Positions 45,594-56,179 of a stretch of 64,000 nucleotides of DNA are shown here, one piece after another. The notes beneath the pieces are model-generated. The model was not told the DNA's origin, ran no database searches, and saw only the letters and a program-made list of their open reading frames with translations. The translations under genes and the position numbers were made by a program. The stretch covers positions 124,001 through 188,000 of the forward strand of contig JANJXV010000014.1 in NCBI GenBank assembly GCA_024803745.1, read 5' to 3'. Origin of the DNA: Megascapheus bottae (lineage: Eukaryota > Chordata > Mammalia > Rodentia > Geomyidae). Within the stretch, counting starts at the first letter, position 1. Every line of letters starts with the position of its first letter.

Positions 45594-45662
<69 letters not shown>
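45594..45662. repeat. (GA)n microsatellite at a SINE tail
   Basis: 69 bp of uninterrupted GA (about 34 units) directly after the SINE's 'gaaaagaaaag' tail. The 63-codon minus frame is a Ser-Leu repeat artefact. Confidence 0.97.
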
Positions 45663-45666
<4 letters not shown>

Positions 45667-45781
45667 TTGAGTATACCATATTTTCTACGACAATAAGTCT
45701 TTATGGTACAAAATGTTCAGTGTATTCTCTAATACACTTAAAGAAAGCAATACAAAAACATACTCAAAATTCCTTACAGAT

Positions 45782-45872
45782 AACAATGATTGACAAGAAG
45801 TGTGTTCATTACCTTACGTATGTAACTATAATCCCTCTGTACCTCACCTTGACAAAAGAAAAAAAAGAAAGA
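45782..45872 (+). mobile_element. Very short L1 3' tail, older type
   Basis: 'gtgttcattaccttacgtat', 'atccctctgtacctcacctt' and an A/G tail: only the last ~90 bp of the unit. Confidence 0.65.
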
Positions 45873-46149
45873 CCACAGTGTTGTCATAAATAAAGAAATT
45901 AATAGATAAGAATTGTTTAGACTATTTATCAAGTCTTATGATGTTAATCAATGTTCAACAAAAAATATGACTTCCATTCAAGTTATGAGATTTAAGAGGG
46001 AAATAATGATAACTATGATAGACTATAATCAGTAACTCTAACCCTGTAAGAACAAGAATCAGAATCAAAAATGGCTTCATCTATAATAACTTTGTGACTT
46101 TAGCCAGGTTATTAATTTCTCCTGCAGAAACAGGAGGAATGAAATTTCA

Positions 46150-46330
46150 TGGACAGCAGGGAGTCTATCAGAGTATAACCCTGTCTCAAGAAAAGGAAAG
46201 AAGAAGAAAGAAAGGAATGAAAGGAAAGCGAGAGAAAGGGAGGGAGAGAGAGAGAGGGAGGGAGGAGGGAAGAGATGGAAGGAAGGAGGAAGGAAAGAAG
46301 GAAGGAGAAAAAGAAGAGGAAAAGACAAAA
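46150..46330 (+). repeat. B1-type SINE end followed by a GA-rich purine tract
   Basis: 'gtataaccctgtctcaagaa' resembles the 3' end of a 7SL-derived monomer. From about 46187 to 46330 the plus strand is nearly all purine, with GAAA, GGGA and GGAA variants. Frames of 61-83 codons here are low-complexity. Confidence 0.65.
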
Positions 46331-46339
46331 GACTGTTGG

Positions 46340-46950
46340 TAAAAGTTTACATGGAAGAGCATACCTACCAAGCCCTTAAACTACAGCTGTGATTGTTACA
46401 GCACAGTGTGCCTATTATTTAAAAAAATTAAAAGTATCTTCTTCTAATTTTCAGATTTAATATAGGGAAGTTTGCTTTAATATTACCAATGAATATTTAA
46501 TGTTTGTCTCTAAAAGAAATGTTTTAATAAAAGTTGATACCCAGTTCTGCCAGACATCCAAAATTATATCCAATGATTTTAAAATCCTAAACCCCTCATA
46601 CTTGGTTTTAAAGCAATAATATAGTCAGGAATCTTTTTTTCCTGCTTATGCAGACTAAATTATCAACAGAATCCCAAATCCTGCCCTGAAGTATTCATTT
46701 TAAACTTAATTTCGCACTTATTTTCTGTAACTTTTTTATGCATATACTTCTGAGAAGTTAGAGAAGTAGCCAGAGGCAAAGACTACTTTATGACTTTCTA
46801 GTTGCATTATGGTGGAAAAAGAGTTAGCTCAGTGAAGGGGAGAAGATGGACCTTCTAGAAGCCTGACATTTGTTCTTTGTAACATTTAAAAAGAATTTCT
46901 TGACTTCTTCACTTCTTTCCTACTAGAAAGTACCAAAAAAAAAAATCAGT
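46340..46950. other. Unique AT-rich DNA
   Basis: Nothing recognised. Confidence 0.5.
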
Positions 46951-46954
46951 TGAA

Positions 46955-47193
46955 GCCAGGCACGGTGGCTCACTCCTATAACCCCTAGCTTCTCAGGAGG
47001 CTGAGATCTGAGGATCATGGTTCAAAGCCAGCTGAGACACTACAAAGCTGGTGCGACTCTTACCTCCAATTAATCACCAGAAAACTGGAAGTGGCATTGT
47101 GTCTCCAGAGGTAGGGCGGTAGCCTTGAGCTGAAGTGCTCAGGGACAGCATCCAGGCCCAGAGTTCAAGTCCCACAACCGACAAAAAAAAAAA
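46955..47193 (+). mobile_element. B1-like + Geo-like dimeric SINE, near full length
   Basis: A good example of this dimer: 'gccaggcacggtggctcact', 'ttctcaggaggctgagatct', 'cctccaattaatcaccagaa', 'actggaagtggcattgtgtc', 'gagttcaagtcccacaaccg' then a pure A tail. The left half has the 7SL/Alu wording. A short 'agttgaa' on both sides may be the TSD core. Confidence 0.88.
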
Positions 47194-47340
47194 GTTGAAT
47201 CAAAGTGCTCTATTGTTTGTTTGTTTTTTAAAAAAGAATGCTTTATGTTAACCTGCTTAAGGAGATAAATCATGTCTAAGGACTTTTAAAGCATGAGTTT
47301 ATGTTATCAGAGTTATGCCAATACAACATGTTTTGAGTCT

Positions 47341-47555
47341 CCCTCTTTCTTTTCTTTTTTTTTTTTTTTGGCCAGTTCTGAGGTATGAACTCAGTGCCTG
47401 AGCACTGTCCTTGGGCTTTCTCAAGGCTACAGTTCTACCACTTGAGCCACAGCACTATTTCTGAATTTTTTCTACATATGTGGTACCAAGGAATCAAACC
47501 TGGGTCTTCATGCACGCTAGGCAAGCACTCTACAACTATGCCAAACTTCGAGCCT
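47341..47555 (-). mobile_element. IDL-Geo-like SINE, minus strand
   Basis: A long T run (A tail complement) at about 47352-47370, then the complement of the right half ('ccacttgagccacagcacta') and of the ID-like left half ('catgcacgctaggcaagcac' region). TSD 'tgttttgagtct' at 47329-47340 and 47556-47567, exact. Confidence 0.88.
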
Positions 47556-47761
47556 TGTTTTGAGTCTTTTTTTGACATATGGACAGACTGAGGAATAAAA
47601 TCACCATCCCCAAAATAATGTCGTCTCAGTCGTTCTCCCAGCAACATCTAGCTATACTTTCTCTTGAGACTTTAAAAGCTGGGAGTTTCCCCCCAAAGAA
47701 AGCTGTGGTTCATTAACAAATATTAATGTTGTAGATATGATAATTCAGCCCTTCAAAATGC

Positions 47762-48105
47762 TCATAAGGATATAGAAAGAAGAGCCATACAATGTGTTAT
47801 TGTTGTTGCTAATGTACTATGTTACTTCTCATCTCTTTTGTTGACCCTTGGTTATCTCATATTGTTACAGTATCTTACCTTGTTATCTGATATATATGTT
47901 TATATATATATATATGTTTATTTTAAACATATATATATGTTTATTTGAAATGGGATAGGGAAGGTGGAAAAACAAGATGAGGGGAAGGAATGGGGAAAGG
48001 CAAATGGGGACAAAAACATGAGACAGTGAAGCAATGTTTGTGAAATAATGCACCTTTTATCTGGCAAATATAATGTAACCCTTCTATTAATTACAATAAA
48101 ATATT
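47762..48105 (+). mobile_element. 5'-truncated L1 3' end
   Basis: Begins 'tagaaagaagagccatacaa' downstream of ORF2, with the 3'UTR, then a TA/TG expansion with a hairpin-prone 'aaacatatatatatgttt' near 47935, a G-rich tract, and 'tgtaacccttctattaatta' with A tail. No clear TSD. Confidence 0.85.
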
Positions 48106-48114
48106 TAAAAATTT

Positions 48115-48685
48115 AAAGATGCATAGGAGTTCACCAGGATCATAGAAATAACCCCACACTTGCCCTGGGAAGAGAAGTGCTATACGATTGTGCCAACACC
48201 ATGAGTTATTATCTTGACATGTAGCTTCTAGAAATGGCCCACAGAAATGCATCTTGTCTGGCACTTGTTCTAGGAGTAATATGTCATCATACACATCCCT
48301 ATCATTCAGGCCTTGGTAGTAGATTTATTATAAGTCTTATAAACAAGATACTGCATTTCCTCAGAATATAATTTTACATATGTAATCCTTACTATAGTCT
48401 TCTTTCAAAGAGTCCTAAGTCTTCTGAAGATAAACATTTCTAATTATATAGTGAATGTTTATATGTGAATTACTGGAACTGTATTAAGGTGATTTTTCCA
48501 TCCTAGGACAATATCAAGAGAGGAAAAAGAAAATACTAAACACCATGCCATATTTAGTAGAAGAAAGCATTTTGTGATCATTCAAAGCTGAAAAACAAGA
48601 TGCAAATATTATGAGTGACATAAAGATTTTATATAATAGTAGAGGAATGATAATAAGATTCAAGCAGTTAAACAAAAGGGAGGAG
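48115..48685. other. Unique non-coding DNA
   Basis: Nothing recognised. Confidence 0.45.
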
Positions 48686-48689
48686 ATGA

Positions 48690-48920
48690 CAGAAAGGAAA
48701 TAATGTTTACTAATTGTCTGCTTTAGATCAAGCTAAACTCCAGTAACTATGATATATAAGGAAGTAATATGCATTGGACAACTATCTTGTGCATAGATAT
48801 TCATCCTGTCTTACAGATAAGGGAACAGTGTGTGAAAATATTAAAATCTCTTGCAAAGACCCTTAAATAAAAAGATGGAAGTTGTATTCAAACACTGCAA
48901 GCCTCAAGCCCATTTCATTT
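48690..48920 (-). mobile_element. MIR SINE relic, minus strand
   Basis: 'tcttacagataagggaacag', 'aaaatctcttgcaaagaccc' and 'agttgtattcaaacactgc' follow the MIR complement ('tttacagatgaggaaactgag ... acttgcccaaggtcac ... ggattcgaaccc'). Confidence 0.6.
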
Positions 48921-48939
48921 TTTTCCCCTCAGGGTCACT

Positions 48940-49065
48940 CTAAACATGACACTTCCAATTTATACACGAGAAAACTGACTGTCCTCAAAGATACATTTTT
49001 AATTTGAAATGTGGATGTAAACTCAGGCTTGTCTGACTTTAAAGTCAATCTGTCTACCACATATT
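48940..49065 (-). mobile_element. MIR SINE relic, minus strand
   Basis: A second MIR complement: 'aatttatacacgagaaaact' then 'gactgtcctcaaag', and 'gatgtaaactcaggcttgtc' then 'tgactttaaagtc'. Confidence 0.6.
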
Positions 49066-49204
49066 AAGTGACCTTTGATTATAGAATGAGATTCTCTTAT
49101 TTTTATTCCTCCTCATCCTCACCTTCCTCCTCCTTTTCTGTTTTTCTCTTTCAAGGCAAATCGAAATTCTCTCTCCCTGTTCATGCTTTCACTCTGCTTA
49201 AGCC

Positions 49205-49475
49205 TCATTTTTTTCTTTTTGAAAAATGTTATTGTTATCTTAAAGGGGATATACAGGATTACAGTTATGTTAGTCACATAGAAAGTACATTTCTCTTTGA
49301 AAAATGTCACCTCTTCCCTCACTCTCTGTTTCCCCCTCTCATCCCCATCCACAAGTTATATAGTTCATTTTCAACAGTTTCTAGTGAGTACCACTGCTAC
49401 ATTTGTTCACCTTTGCCTCTTTACTTCCCTCTTTGTTTCATTGCTTACTTGTTTGTTTTTTTCTATTGCTCAGAG
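49205..49475 (-). mobile_element. L1 3' end, older tail type, minus strand
   Basis: Complement of the unit: T-rich start (A tail), 'aggattacagttatgttagt', 'aagtacatttctctttgaaa', C/T-rich (element G-rich), 'tatatagttcattttcaaca' and 'tttgttcacctttgcctctt'. The 156-codon plus frame (49068-49538) is antisense to it. Confidence 0.7.
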
Positions 49476-49578
49476 GAATCAAAATGTCAGAACTTGCCTT
49501 GTCAGAAGTCTTGGCTTACTCATAAGGGGCTTCAGTAATTCATTGCTTGCATGACTACCAGGCTATGCTTTGTTCAAT

Positions 49579-49579
<1 letters not shown>

Positions 49580-49614
<35 letters not shown>
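49580..49614. repeat. (CA)n microsatellite
   Basis: About 17 uninterrupted CA units. Confidence 0.97.
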
Positions 49615-49616
<2 letters not shown>

Positions 49617-49624
49617 TTTCCTGT

Positions 49625-50045
49625 CAAGTTCATTCAGCATGGGTCGTTTCATTCTCCACAGCAGCTTACACACAACATCCCTTTCTATTATCTTGTCACC
49701 CTTTCATCTAGTCCTTAGAAGTTGTCATTATCTTTTTCTAAACAGAATAAAAATCCATAAATGACATTGTATACAGAATTGATGCAATGAGTTGCTCTGA
49801 CACAAAGCATTCAATCAATACCAGCAGATTGAGACATAACCTTGGGAAATTTGTCCCACAGTAGATTATGAGATTAGTTGTGTATTACTAATTTAAGCAA
49901 CAGTCCAAGAAAACTATTTAAGAAAATGATAATACAGCTATAGGAAATATAAATCTGTGTTCAGAGCCTATCTAGAATTCTGTATCCTATTGATAGGAAA
50001 CAGACAGTCCTTTAATGCTAATCATGTAGTATTATAATCATATAG
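49625..50045. other. Unique non-coding DNA
   Basis: Nothing recognised. Confidence 0.45.
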
Positions 50046-50049
50046 ATGT

Positions 50050-50150
50050 TTCTTTTTTATTTTTTATTGCATTTATTGTTAAGGTGATGTATAGAGGGGT
50101 TACAATTACATTCATCAGGTGTGGATACATTATTTCTGAACACTGATATC
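50050..50150 (-). mobile_element. Short L1 3' tail, minus strand
   Basis: 'gatgtatagaggggttacaa' and 'ttacattcatcaggtgtgga' are the complement of an L1 tail, immediately beside a second one. Confidence 0.65.
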
Positions 50151-50174
50151 CCTCATATAGACTTACATATATAT

Positions 50175-50335
50175 ATATATATTATTGTAATTGATAAAGG
50201 GTTACATTATATTCACCAGATAGAAGGTGTATTACTTAACAATCATTGCTAATCCTTCTCATGTTTTTTTCCACATTTCCCTCACTCACTCTCTCCCCTC
50301 ATCTTGTTTTCCCCCCTTCCCTATCCTATTTTCTA
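50175..50335 (-). mobile_element. Short L1 3' tail, minus strand
   Basis: 'attgtaattgataaagggtt', 'ttcaccagatagaaggtgta' and the C-rich complement of the 3'UTR G-rich tract. Two L1 tails thus abut head to tail, separated by a TA repeat (about 50168-50182). Confidence 0.8.
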
Positions 50336-50454
50336 GAGACAAATATCCAATAAAGACTGGACCTCTAAGCGTCTAGGCTTCCTACTTTTGCTTACTTATG
50401 GTTAATTCTCCATTTAGCTATTAGGGTTTTCTTTTAAATGTCTTCAGTAGAACA

Positions 50455-51000
50455 TTTCAGCCCTCTAATATAATTGCTTCCAGTTGAATCCCAGGCCACA
50501 CTGAATAAAATATGAACTTCTTGTCTAGGCTTATCAAGCCCACTCATGCCTAATACACCCTTCTTGCTATTTTACAATCCTCTCCTCCTTGCTTTCTCCA
50601 AAATCCATGACCTTAAGTATCTAGAATGTGCCACCACTGGTTCTGGCCCTGGACACTTCATACCATGGAAAGCTGTCTCCCTGGATCATTGCTTGATTGG
50701 TGTCCCTTATCACTCAGATCCAGACTTAAGAATCATCTTCTCCAAATGACCTTCCTAACCTTGAATGCAAATGCCCCTACTCCAAACACAGCAACCTCCA
50801 AGCAGCATGTGGTCTACTTTAATAGTTTATTCCTTATTAACATGATGTTTACTGTCTATCTCCCTACTAAAATGTAAACTCTCTCCAATGAGAAAACAAA
50901 CTATCTTACAATTTTATCTCCCATGCCTACAAGAACATCTGATAAAGGATTCAGAAAACAAATATTAACAAGTACAAGCAAACCAGTAAGTCAGTCAATT
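50455..51000 (+). mobile_element. L2 LINE 3' region, plus strand
   Basis: Long collinear L2 match: 'ataaaatatgaacttcttgt', 'ggcttatcaagcccactcat', 'tctagaatgtgccaccactg', 'catcttctccaaatgacctt', 'tatctccctactaaaatgta', 'atctcccatgcctacaag'. No coding capacity remains. Confidence 0.65.
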
Positions 51001-52695
51001 CAATTCTTTATGAAATCTTTTTATATTATTACATGGTTACAATTTCTTCTTTCTGATTTTTATTTGGTGCAAAAATATTCACTATAATTAAACATGGGCT
51101 TTAAAACATATTCACTAGCATTAAATCAGGAAAATTCTCTAGGTTTTGTAGAGATGACTCAAGAGTTTTGTAAAGAGCTATTCATTGGAAAGTAAACAAG
51201 CCTTTTTCCCAAAAGATTGCACCTCATCTTTCAGCAGGTCTGGACTATACCAGGGTTGAGTAGGCCCATATGTCACCCCAACAATTAGTGTCACGTTCAA
51301 GCCAATCTCCCAATTGTTAACTAAAAGGAATTTCCTAGATCAAAAGCGTAAGTCATTACACAAGAAGACTTAATTCAAATCCAGAGCATGTCAAAAGAAC
51401 ATGGAAAGAGGTAAAAAAAAACCAACTGATTCATCTCAAGTGGACAGTACATGTCTTTAAAAAAAATCAGTATGCTGAAAAATAGAAGTACAAGGATATT
51501 GCTCTTGGCGTGGGTAACACAAACAGCCAAATTAAATGGTAACATAAAATCTAGAATATTGACAAACAGAAATTACCAATATGTCCAACTATGTTGTCAA
51601 ATTCTCAACCAGAATGTAAACTACCCACAATTTTCATAAGTAGAATTTTTGTTCTAAATGTACTCCATGGTATTTCCCTTCATTTAATTATAACTGTCTT
51701 TATTTTTGAACTTGTTATAAACCAATCAGCACCTTCTGAAAGGTCCAATGACTTTCTTAGTTTTCTGTATTCACTGATATTCACTTTATTGTGTAGTGTT
51801 TACATATAATGACACTGAAAACACTTCCTGGTCAATTACCAATATTTATACAAACAAAATCTATGAAAAATAAAATTCATGAATGGCAAATGCTTTTCAA
51901 ACTAAAGCAAACAGCATATGAAATCATTAGGTAAATGACAAATAATACAAAAAAAGCCATGCCTAAAGAAAAATAAATAGGTCATTCATTTTTTCATGTA
52001 AAGCATATACATTACATTTATTAATATTTTCTATTGTCTCTACTCTCTTCATTGTACAAAACAAAATGATTTTTAAGCAGGGGGAGAAAAATAAACAAGA
52101 CCAGGTCTAAGGTTCAAAATAAAACCTAAATCATTCTTACTTTTTAGGAAAATTTTAGCAAAGGACTCAGTAATAATTACCAGATTTGTAAGCCTTCCAT
52201 GAGTCTTTACTGCTTCATTAAGGTAATTCAAACTTCTTTCTCAAAATATTAACATGGCTTTATTACAGGAGGAAAGAAAATAGAAAAAAATATGAAGAGA
52301 AAGATATTCATGTTCACTTGGCTTATTATACTTCCCTAATAAGGTAGCACTGAACTGATATTTTTGGCACAGTTCTGCTACATGCTTGTTGTCCTGGCAA
52401 GTATCTTCACCTTCTCAAAAGTATTATTTGCACAGTGAATTATAATCCCAGTTCTATTGGTATAACGTGGGTATAATCAGTCTGTAGTCTGGCTTGGTCT
52501 AAGATGAATAACATGCCAAAGAAAGGGAGAAACAGTGATCTAAAAGATCACATTAATTTAAAAACTAAGAACCATATTAAGATACACACTATAAATAACA
52601 AACTACTTGATACTTATTAAAAGAATGATTTGACTATAAAATATACAAAAGAATTTCCAAAATATAATTTATCAAATTTTCTTCTTTAGTGTTTT
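51001..52695. other. Long unique AT-rich stretch
   Basis: No repeats or genes recognised. Confidence 0.5.
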
Positions 52696-52699
52696 TTTT

Positions 52700-53324
52700 T
52701 ATTTGCTCATGTCTGTTTGGTGGAAGTAATTAATATCTGTATCTCTACCTACTCAGGAACAGAGGTCAACAGTATAGGGATTTTTGCCCAACCTGGGAAA
52801 AAAATTTCAGGAGACTCTACCTCACCTATTAAAAAACTGGGCATATGACTCAAAGGAACTTAGGCTCAATGGTTTCCCTCATTTGTCATAATCAGTAGAA
52901 ACCTTGGGCTCTACTAGCAGAGATCTGCAATAGAGCAAAACCTTGATACATAAGGCCATATAGTATGAAGCTAATTGATATTATAATGAATGATTGTTGT
53001 CCTTAATGTACTATGTTATGTCTCATCTCTTTTGCTGTCCCTTGGTTATATCATATTGTTACAGTATCTCACTTTGTTATCTGATATATTGGCTATATTT
53101 GTAATTGGTTATTTGAAATTGGATAGGGAAGGGGGGAAAACCACGATGGGGAGGTGGGAGGGAGGGTAATGGGGACCAAGATATGTGAAAGGGTATCAAT
53201 GTATGTGAATTAATGCACCTTCTACCTGGCAAATATCATGTAACCCTTTTATTAATTACAATAAAAATATTTTTTAAAAAAACTAGGCATAAATGGAGCT
53301 GTGGCTCAAGTGGTAGAGCAATAG
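52700..53324 (+). mobile_element. Old B1-like + Geo-like SINE split by an L1
   Basis: The left half and start of the right half lie at 52700-52845 ('ctacctactcaggaacagag', 'aactgggcata'). The right half resumes at 53277-53324 ('ggagctgtggctcaagtggt' then 'agagcaatagcc'). The L1 at 52846-53276 lies between, so the SINE is older than the L1. Confidence 0.75.
52846..53276 (+). mobile_element. 5'-truncated L1 inserted into a SINE
   Basis: From 'tgactcaaaggaacttaggc' (ORF2 end) to the A tail. TSD 'aaaaaact(g/a)ggcata' at 52831-52845 and 53277-53291, one mismatch. It is almost the same sequence as the 34.3 kb and 54.6 kb copies, but lacks about 33 bp after 'gaagctaattga'. Confidence 0.92.
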
Positions 53325-53505
53325 CCAATCCTGGGGCTTGCCTGGGCACTGTCCTTGGGCTTTCTCAAGGCTAGCTTTCTACTACTTGAGTCACAGCACA
53401 CCAATTCCAGCTTTTCTGCTAATGTGGTTCTGAGGCAGTGAACCCAAGGTTTCATGAATGGTAGTCGAGCACTCTACCACTAAGCCTCGATCCAGGCCCC
53501 TAAAC
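53325..53505 (-). mobile_element. IDL-Geo-like SINE, minus strand
   Basis: 'cctgggcactgtccttgggc', 'tactacttgagtcacagcac' and 'cgagcactctaccactaagc' give the complement of both halves. It directly abuts the interrupted SINE and probably inserted into it. No clear TSD. Confidence 0.8.
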
Positions 53506-53509
53506 AGTA

Positions 53510-54560
53510 TAATTTCTTAACCTGCTTTTCTTTTCCTTAGATGGCAGAATTATAATCCGTTTACCACCTGTGTACAACAAACCAAGCACAGCATTTGTGG
53601 CCACAAATTCTGACAGTTTATCCTAAGCTGCTTTGAAGAAACTAGGTTTGAGCATTAAACATCTTTCAAATCACAGGGTTTTGATATTACTGTATTTTCT
53701 TCCTCACTTTAACATCTTTAACACAAAGACTAGTGAAATAATACCACTTGTCTCTTAGTCTTTAGTACATTTGTGGTGCTAACCTTCTTTGATTTTCTCC
53801 CTCATATGTAATCAGAGCAGTACTGTAATTCTGATATGAGAAATTACATTATAAATACCTAGTTTTCTGTGTACAGATGACCTTCTATTGAGCCAGACCT
53901 CTCCATTCTTCTCACAATGTAGCCAGGAACTCTATTATTTTCCCAAAGGTCATATTCAAGTGGAACAAATACACCTGATATTTTCTACATTATTTGCATG
54001 TAATTTGCTTATGCCTAAACAGACTGTTTTTGAGGAGTACAAATCTAATTTAAATTTTTCTGAACTATCACAGTGAAGTGATAACTGTGTTTTCTGAATT
54101 TTGACAGCAGTACAGAATTTTCATTAGATGCTAGGAAAAGCCATCAAATACGTGAGGAGCCAAAAATATTCTAAATGCAAACTAGAAGCAGGACGTTTGT
54201 AGGTGTAAAATATCAAGCATATTTGCTAAACTTAAGGTCATTCCTAACAAGAAACTAATCAAGTACTTAGAGTGGCACTTTCACCGGGGTGAGAGAGTAT
54301 AAAGATACATTGTTTATTTTAATAAGTCAGACATATCTTATACCTATTGAAAAAATAGTTCTTTTTCTTAGAACATTGTAAACTATTAAAAATAAACAGA
54401 TAAAAACATAAAACAGGAAAATGGTACTCTCAACTATCGGTACATCAAACTCTAGTATAAATGAGTTTAAAGAATTATCAAAAAGAGCAGATGTGGAAGG
54501 GAACAGGCAGGAGCTGCTTTGGAGAAACAACTTACAGACGCTGGATTGAGAAGGAAGGAA
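53510..54560. other. Unique non-coding DNA
   Basis: Nothing recognised. Confidence 0.45.
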
Positions 54561-54569
54561 CAAGAAGAG

Positions 54570-54942
54570 GAATCTTGATACATAAGGCCATATAGTATGA
54601 AGCTAATTGAAAGGACCTCCAGGATATTGAAACAGAAGCCATATAACGAATGATTGTTGTCCTTAATGTACTATGTTGTCTCTCATCTCCTTTCCTGTCT
54701 CTTGGTTATCTCATATTGTTACAGTATCTCACTTTGTTATCTGATATATTGAATTTATTTTTATTTGGTTATTTGAAATTTGATAGGGAAGAGGGGAAAA
54801 CCAAGATGGGTGGGGAGGGTGGGGGGGAGGGTAATGGGTACCAAGACATGTGAAAGGGTATCAGTGTATGTGAATTAATGCACCTTCTATCTGGCAAATA
54901 TCATGTAACCCTTTTACTAATTACAATAAAAAATTTAAAAAA
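54570..54942 (+). mobile_element. 5'-truncated L1 3' end, young subfamily
   Basis: 'tcttgatacataaggccata' through 'gaaaggacctccaggatatt', the G-rich tract and 'tgtaacccttttactaatta' with A tail. Near-identical to 34430-34788. A possible TSD is 'gaacaagaag' (left, ending near 54567) against 'gaacaggaag' (right, near 54944). Confidence 0.88.
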
Positions 54943-54944
54943 AG

Positions 54945-55840
54945 AACAGGAAGCTGAAGACAAGAACAATGTTTCCTTATTCCCAGGGCTAACTGAGGTT
55001 GGCTGCAAATACAGCTTATGAACTGGGACAATGCAACATCATGAAATTCACGCTCTGGACTATTTGCACTCAAAATGAAATCTATACACTATTTTCATTA
55101 GAAGATAATTAAAATAGAATAATCAACTCATGGAACAGCAAAATGGCAAGAGTGAAGCAAAATTCAAGGTTTAACAGAGGTTGCCAGAGGGAGCTAGTGA
55201 CAGAACAGGAGACACTGGACATTGGTGGAGAGACTTACAGTTTTCTTCTCACTTGGACAAAAGCTGTCTTGATGATATAATGATGGAAACATTTGGTTGA
55301 TACTTTAAAATTAAAACCTCCACACACACAGACCACCTGTGCTCTCTGTTCCCTAAATGGTATAGGTTGCAAAGAAAACAATATTGAATGCCTAAGATAC
55401 TTATGGCCCAGTATCAGAAGACTTGCATTTTCTCTTTTATTTCAAGCTAGTCTCTCCTTCCAACACAGAGTGTCTTAGAAAATGCAAAACTAAGGAGATT
55501 AAGACTTAACCCAAGCCTTGCCTGAGAGAAAGCAGTCAGGCAAGCAGAAAGACACAGAGCATCCGTCAAAGTCCAACTTTCAAGGCCAATATACCAGTTA
55601 AGTCGCTTTGGAAAATAAGCCTACTATAAAGAAACATACGAGAAATTTGGTAGTGATCACTGGTACAGGAGATCTTGCAAAGGTGCCTTGCAGGCAGAAA
55701 TAAGAAATTAATAAGCCCAGAAAAAGTTGTTTCCTGAAAAGTCAAGCCTATGAGCTTCTCTGAAGGCACTTTGCCTTCTCTCATAAAGTCCACATTCACA
55801 GCTCACTTCTCGAGGATCCTCTTCATATACCCTCTACCCC
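54945..55840. other. Unique non-coding DNA
   Basis: Nothing recognised. A short CA tract lies at about 55320-55330. Confidence 0.45.
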
Positions 55841-55844
55841 AGCT

Positions 55845-56175
55845 GAATTATTCACTCTTCGTTAAACATGATTCAGTGCTTTCATTTCTCAGTGCCTGAA
55901 ACACTCTGCCTCACCAAATTTCACATTCTAAATCCAACCTGTACATTAAGATGCAACTCAGATGCTATCTCCATAAATCTGAATCACACCAGTGATAAGC
56001 TCTTCTACCATGAATTTTTATGTACTAGCCATTTTGTAATATATTGTTTCTAGCTTCTCAGTCATTATATGTTCCTTACCATTGCTATTAATTGAAGACA
56101 GATTTTGTATATCAAGTAGGCCACGGTATTCAACATAAGATATGTCAATAACTATTTGTCAGATGAATGAATGAA
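55845..56175 (+). mobile_element. L2 LINE 3' end, plus strand
   Basis: 'gtgcctgaaacactctgcct', 'aagatgcaactcagatgcta' then 'tctccataaatctgaatcac', and the diagnostic 3' terminus 'gtcagatgaatgaatgaatc'. Confidence 0.65.
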
Positions 56176-56179
56176 TCAT

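Noticed and set aside
45488..45679. Ser-Leu repeat peptide
   Set aside because: Translation of the (GA)n microsatellite.
47890..47955. Origin-like or cruciform AT element
   Set aside because: The TA/TG palindromic stretch lies within an L1 3'UTR where other copies have a short 'tatattgaatttatttg' segment, so it is a local microsatellite expansion.
49068..49538. 156-codon plus frame as a gene
   Set aside because: It is antisense to an L1 3'UTR and, at its start, to a MIR. No start context or splice structure.
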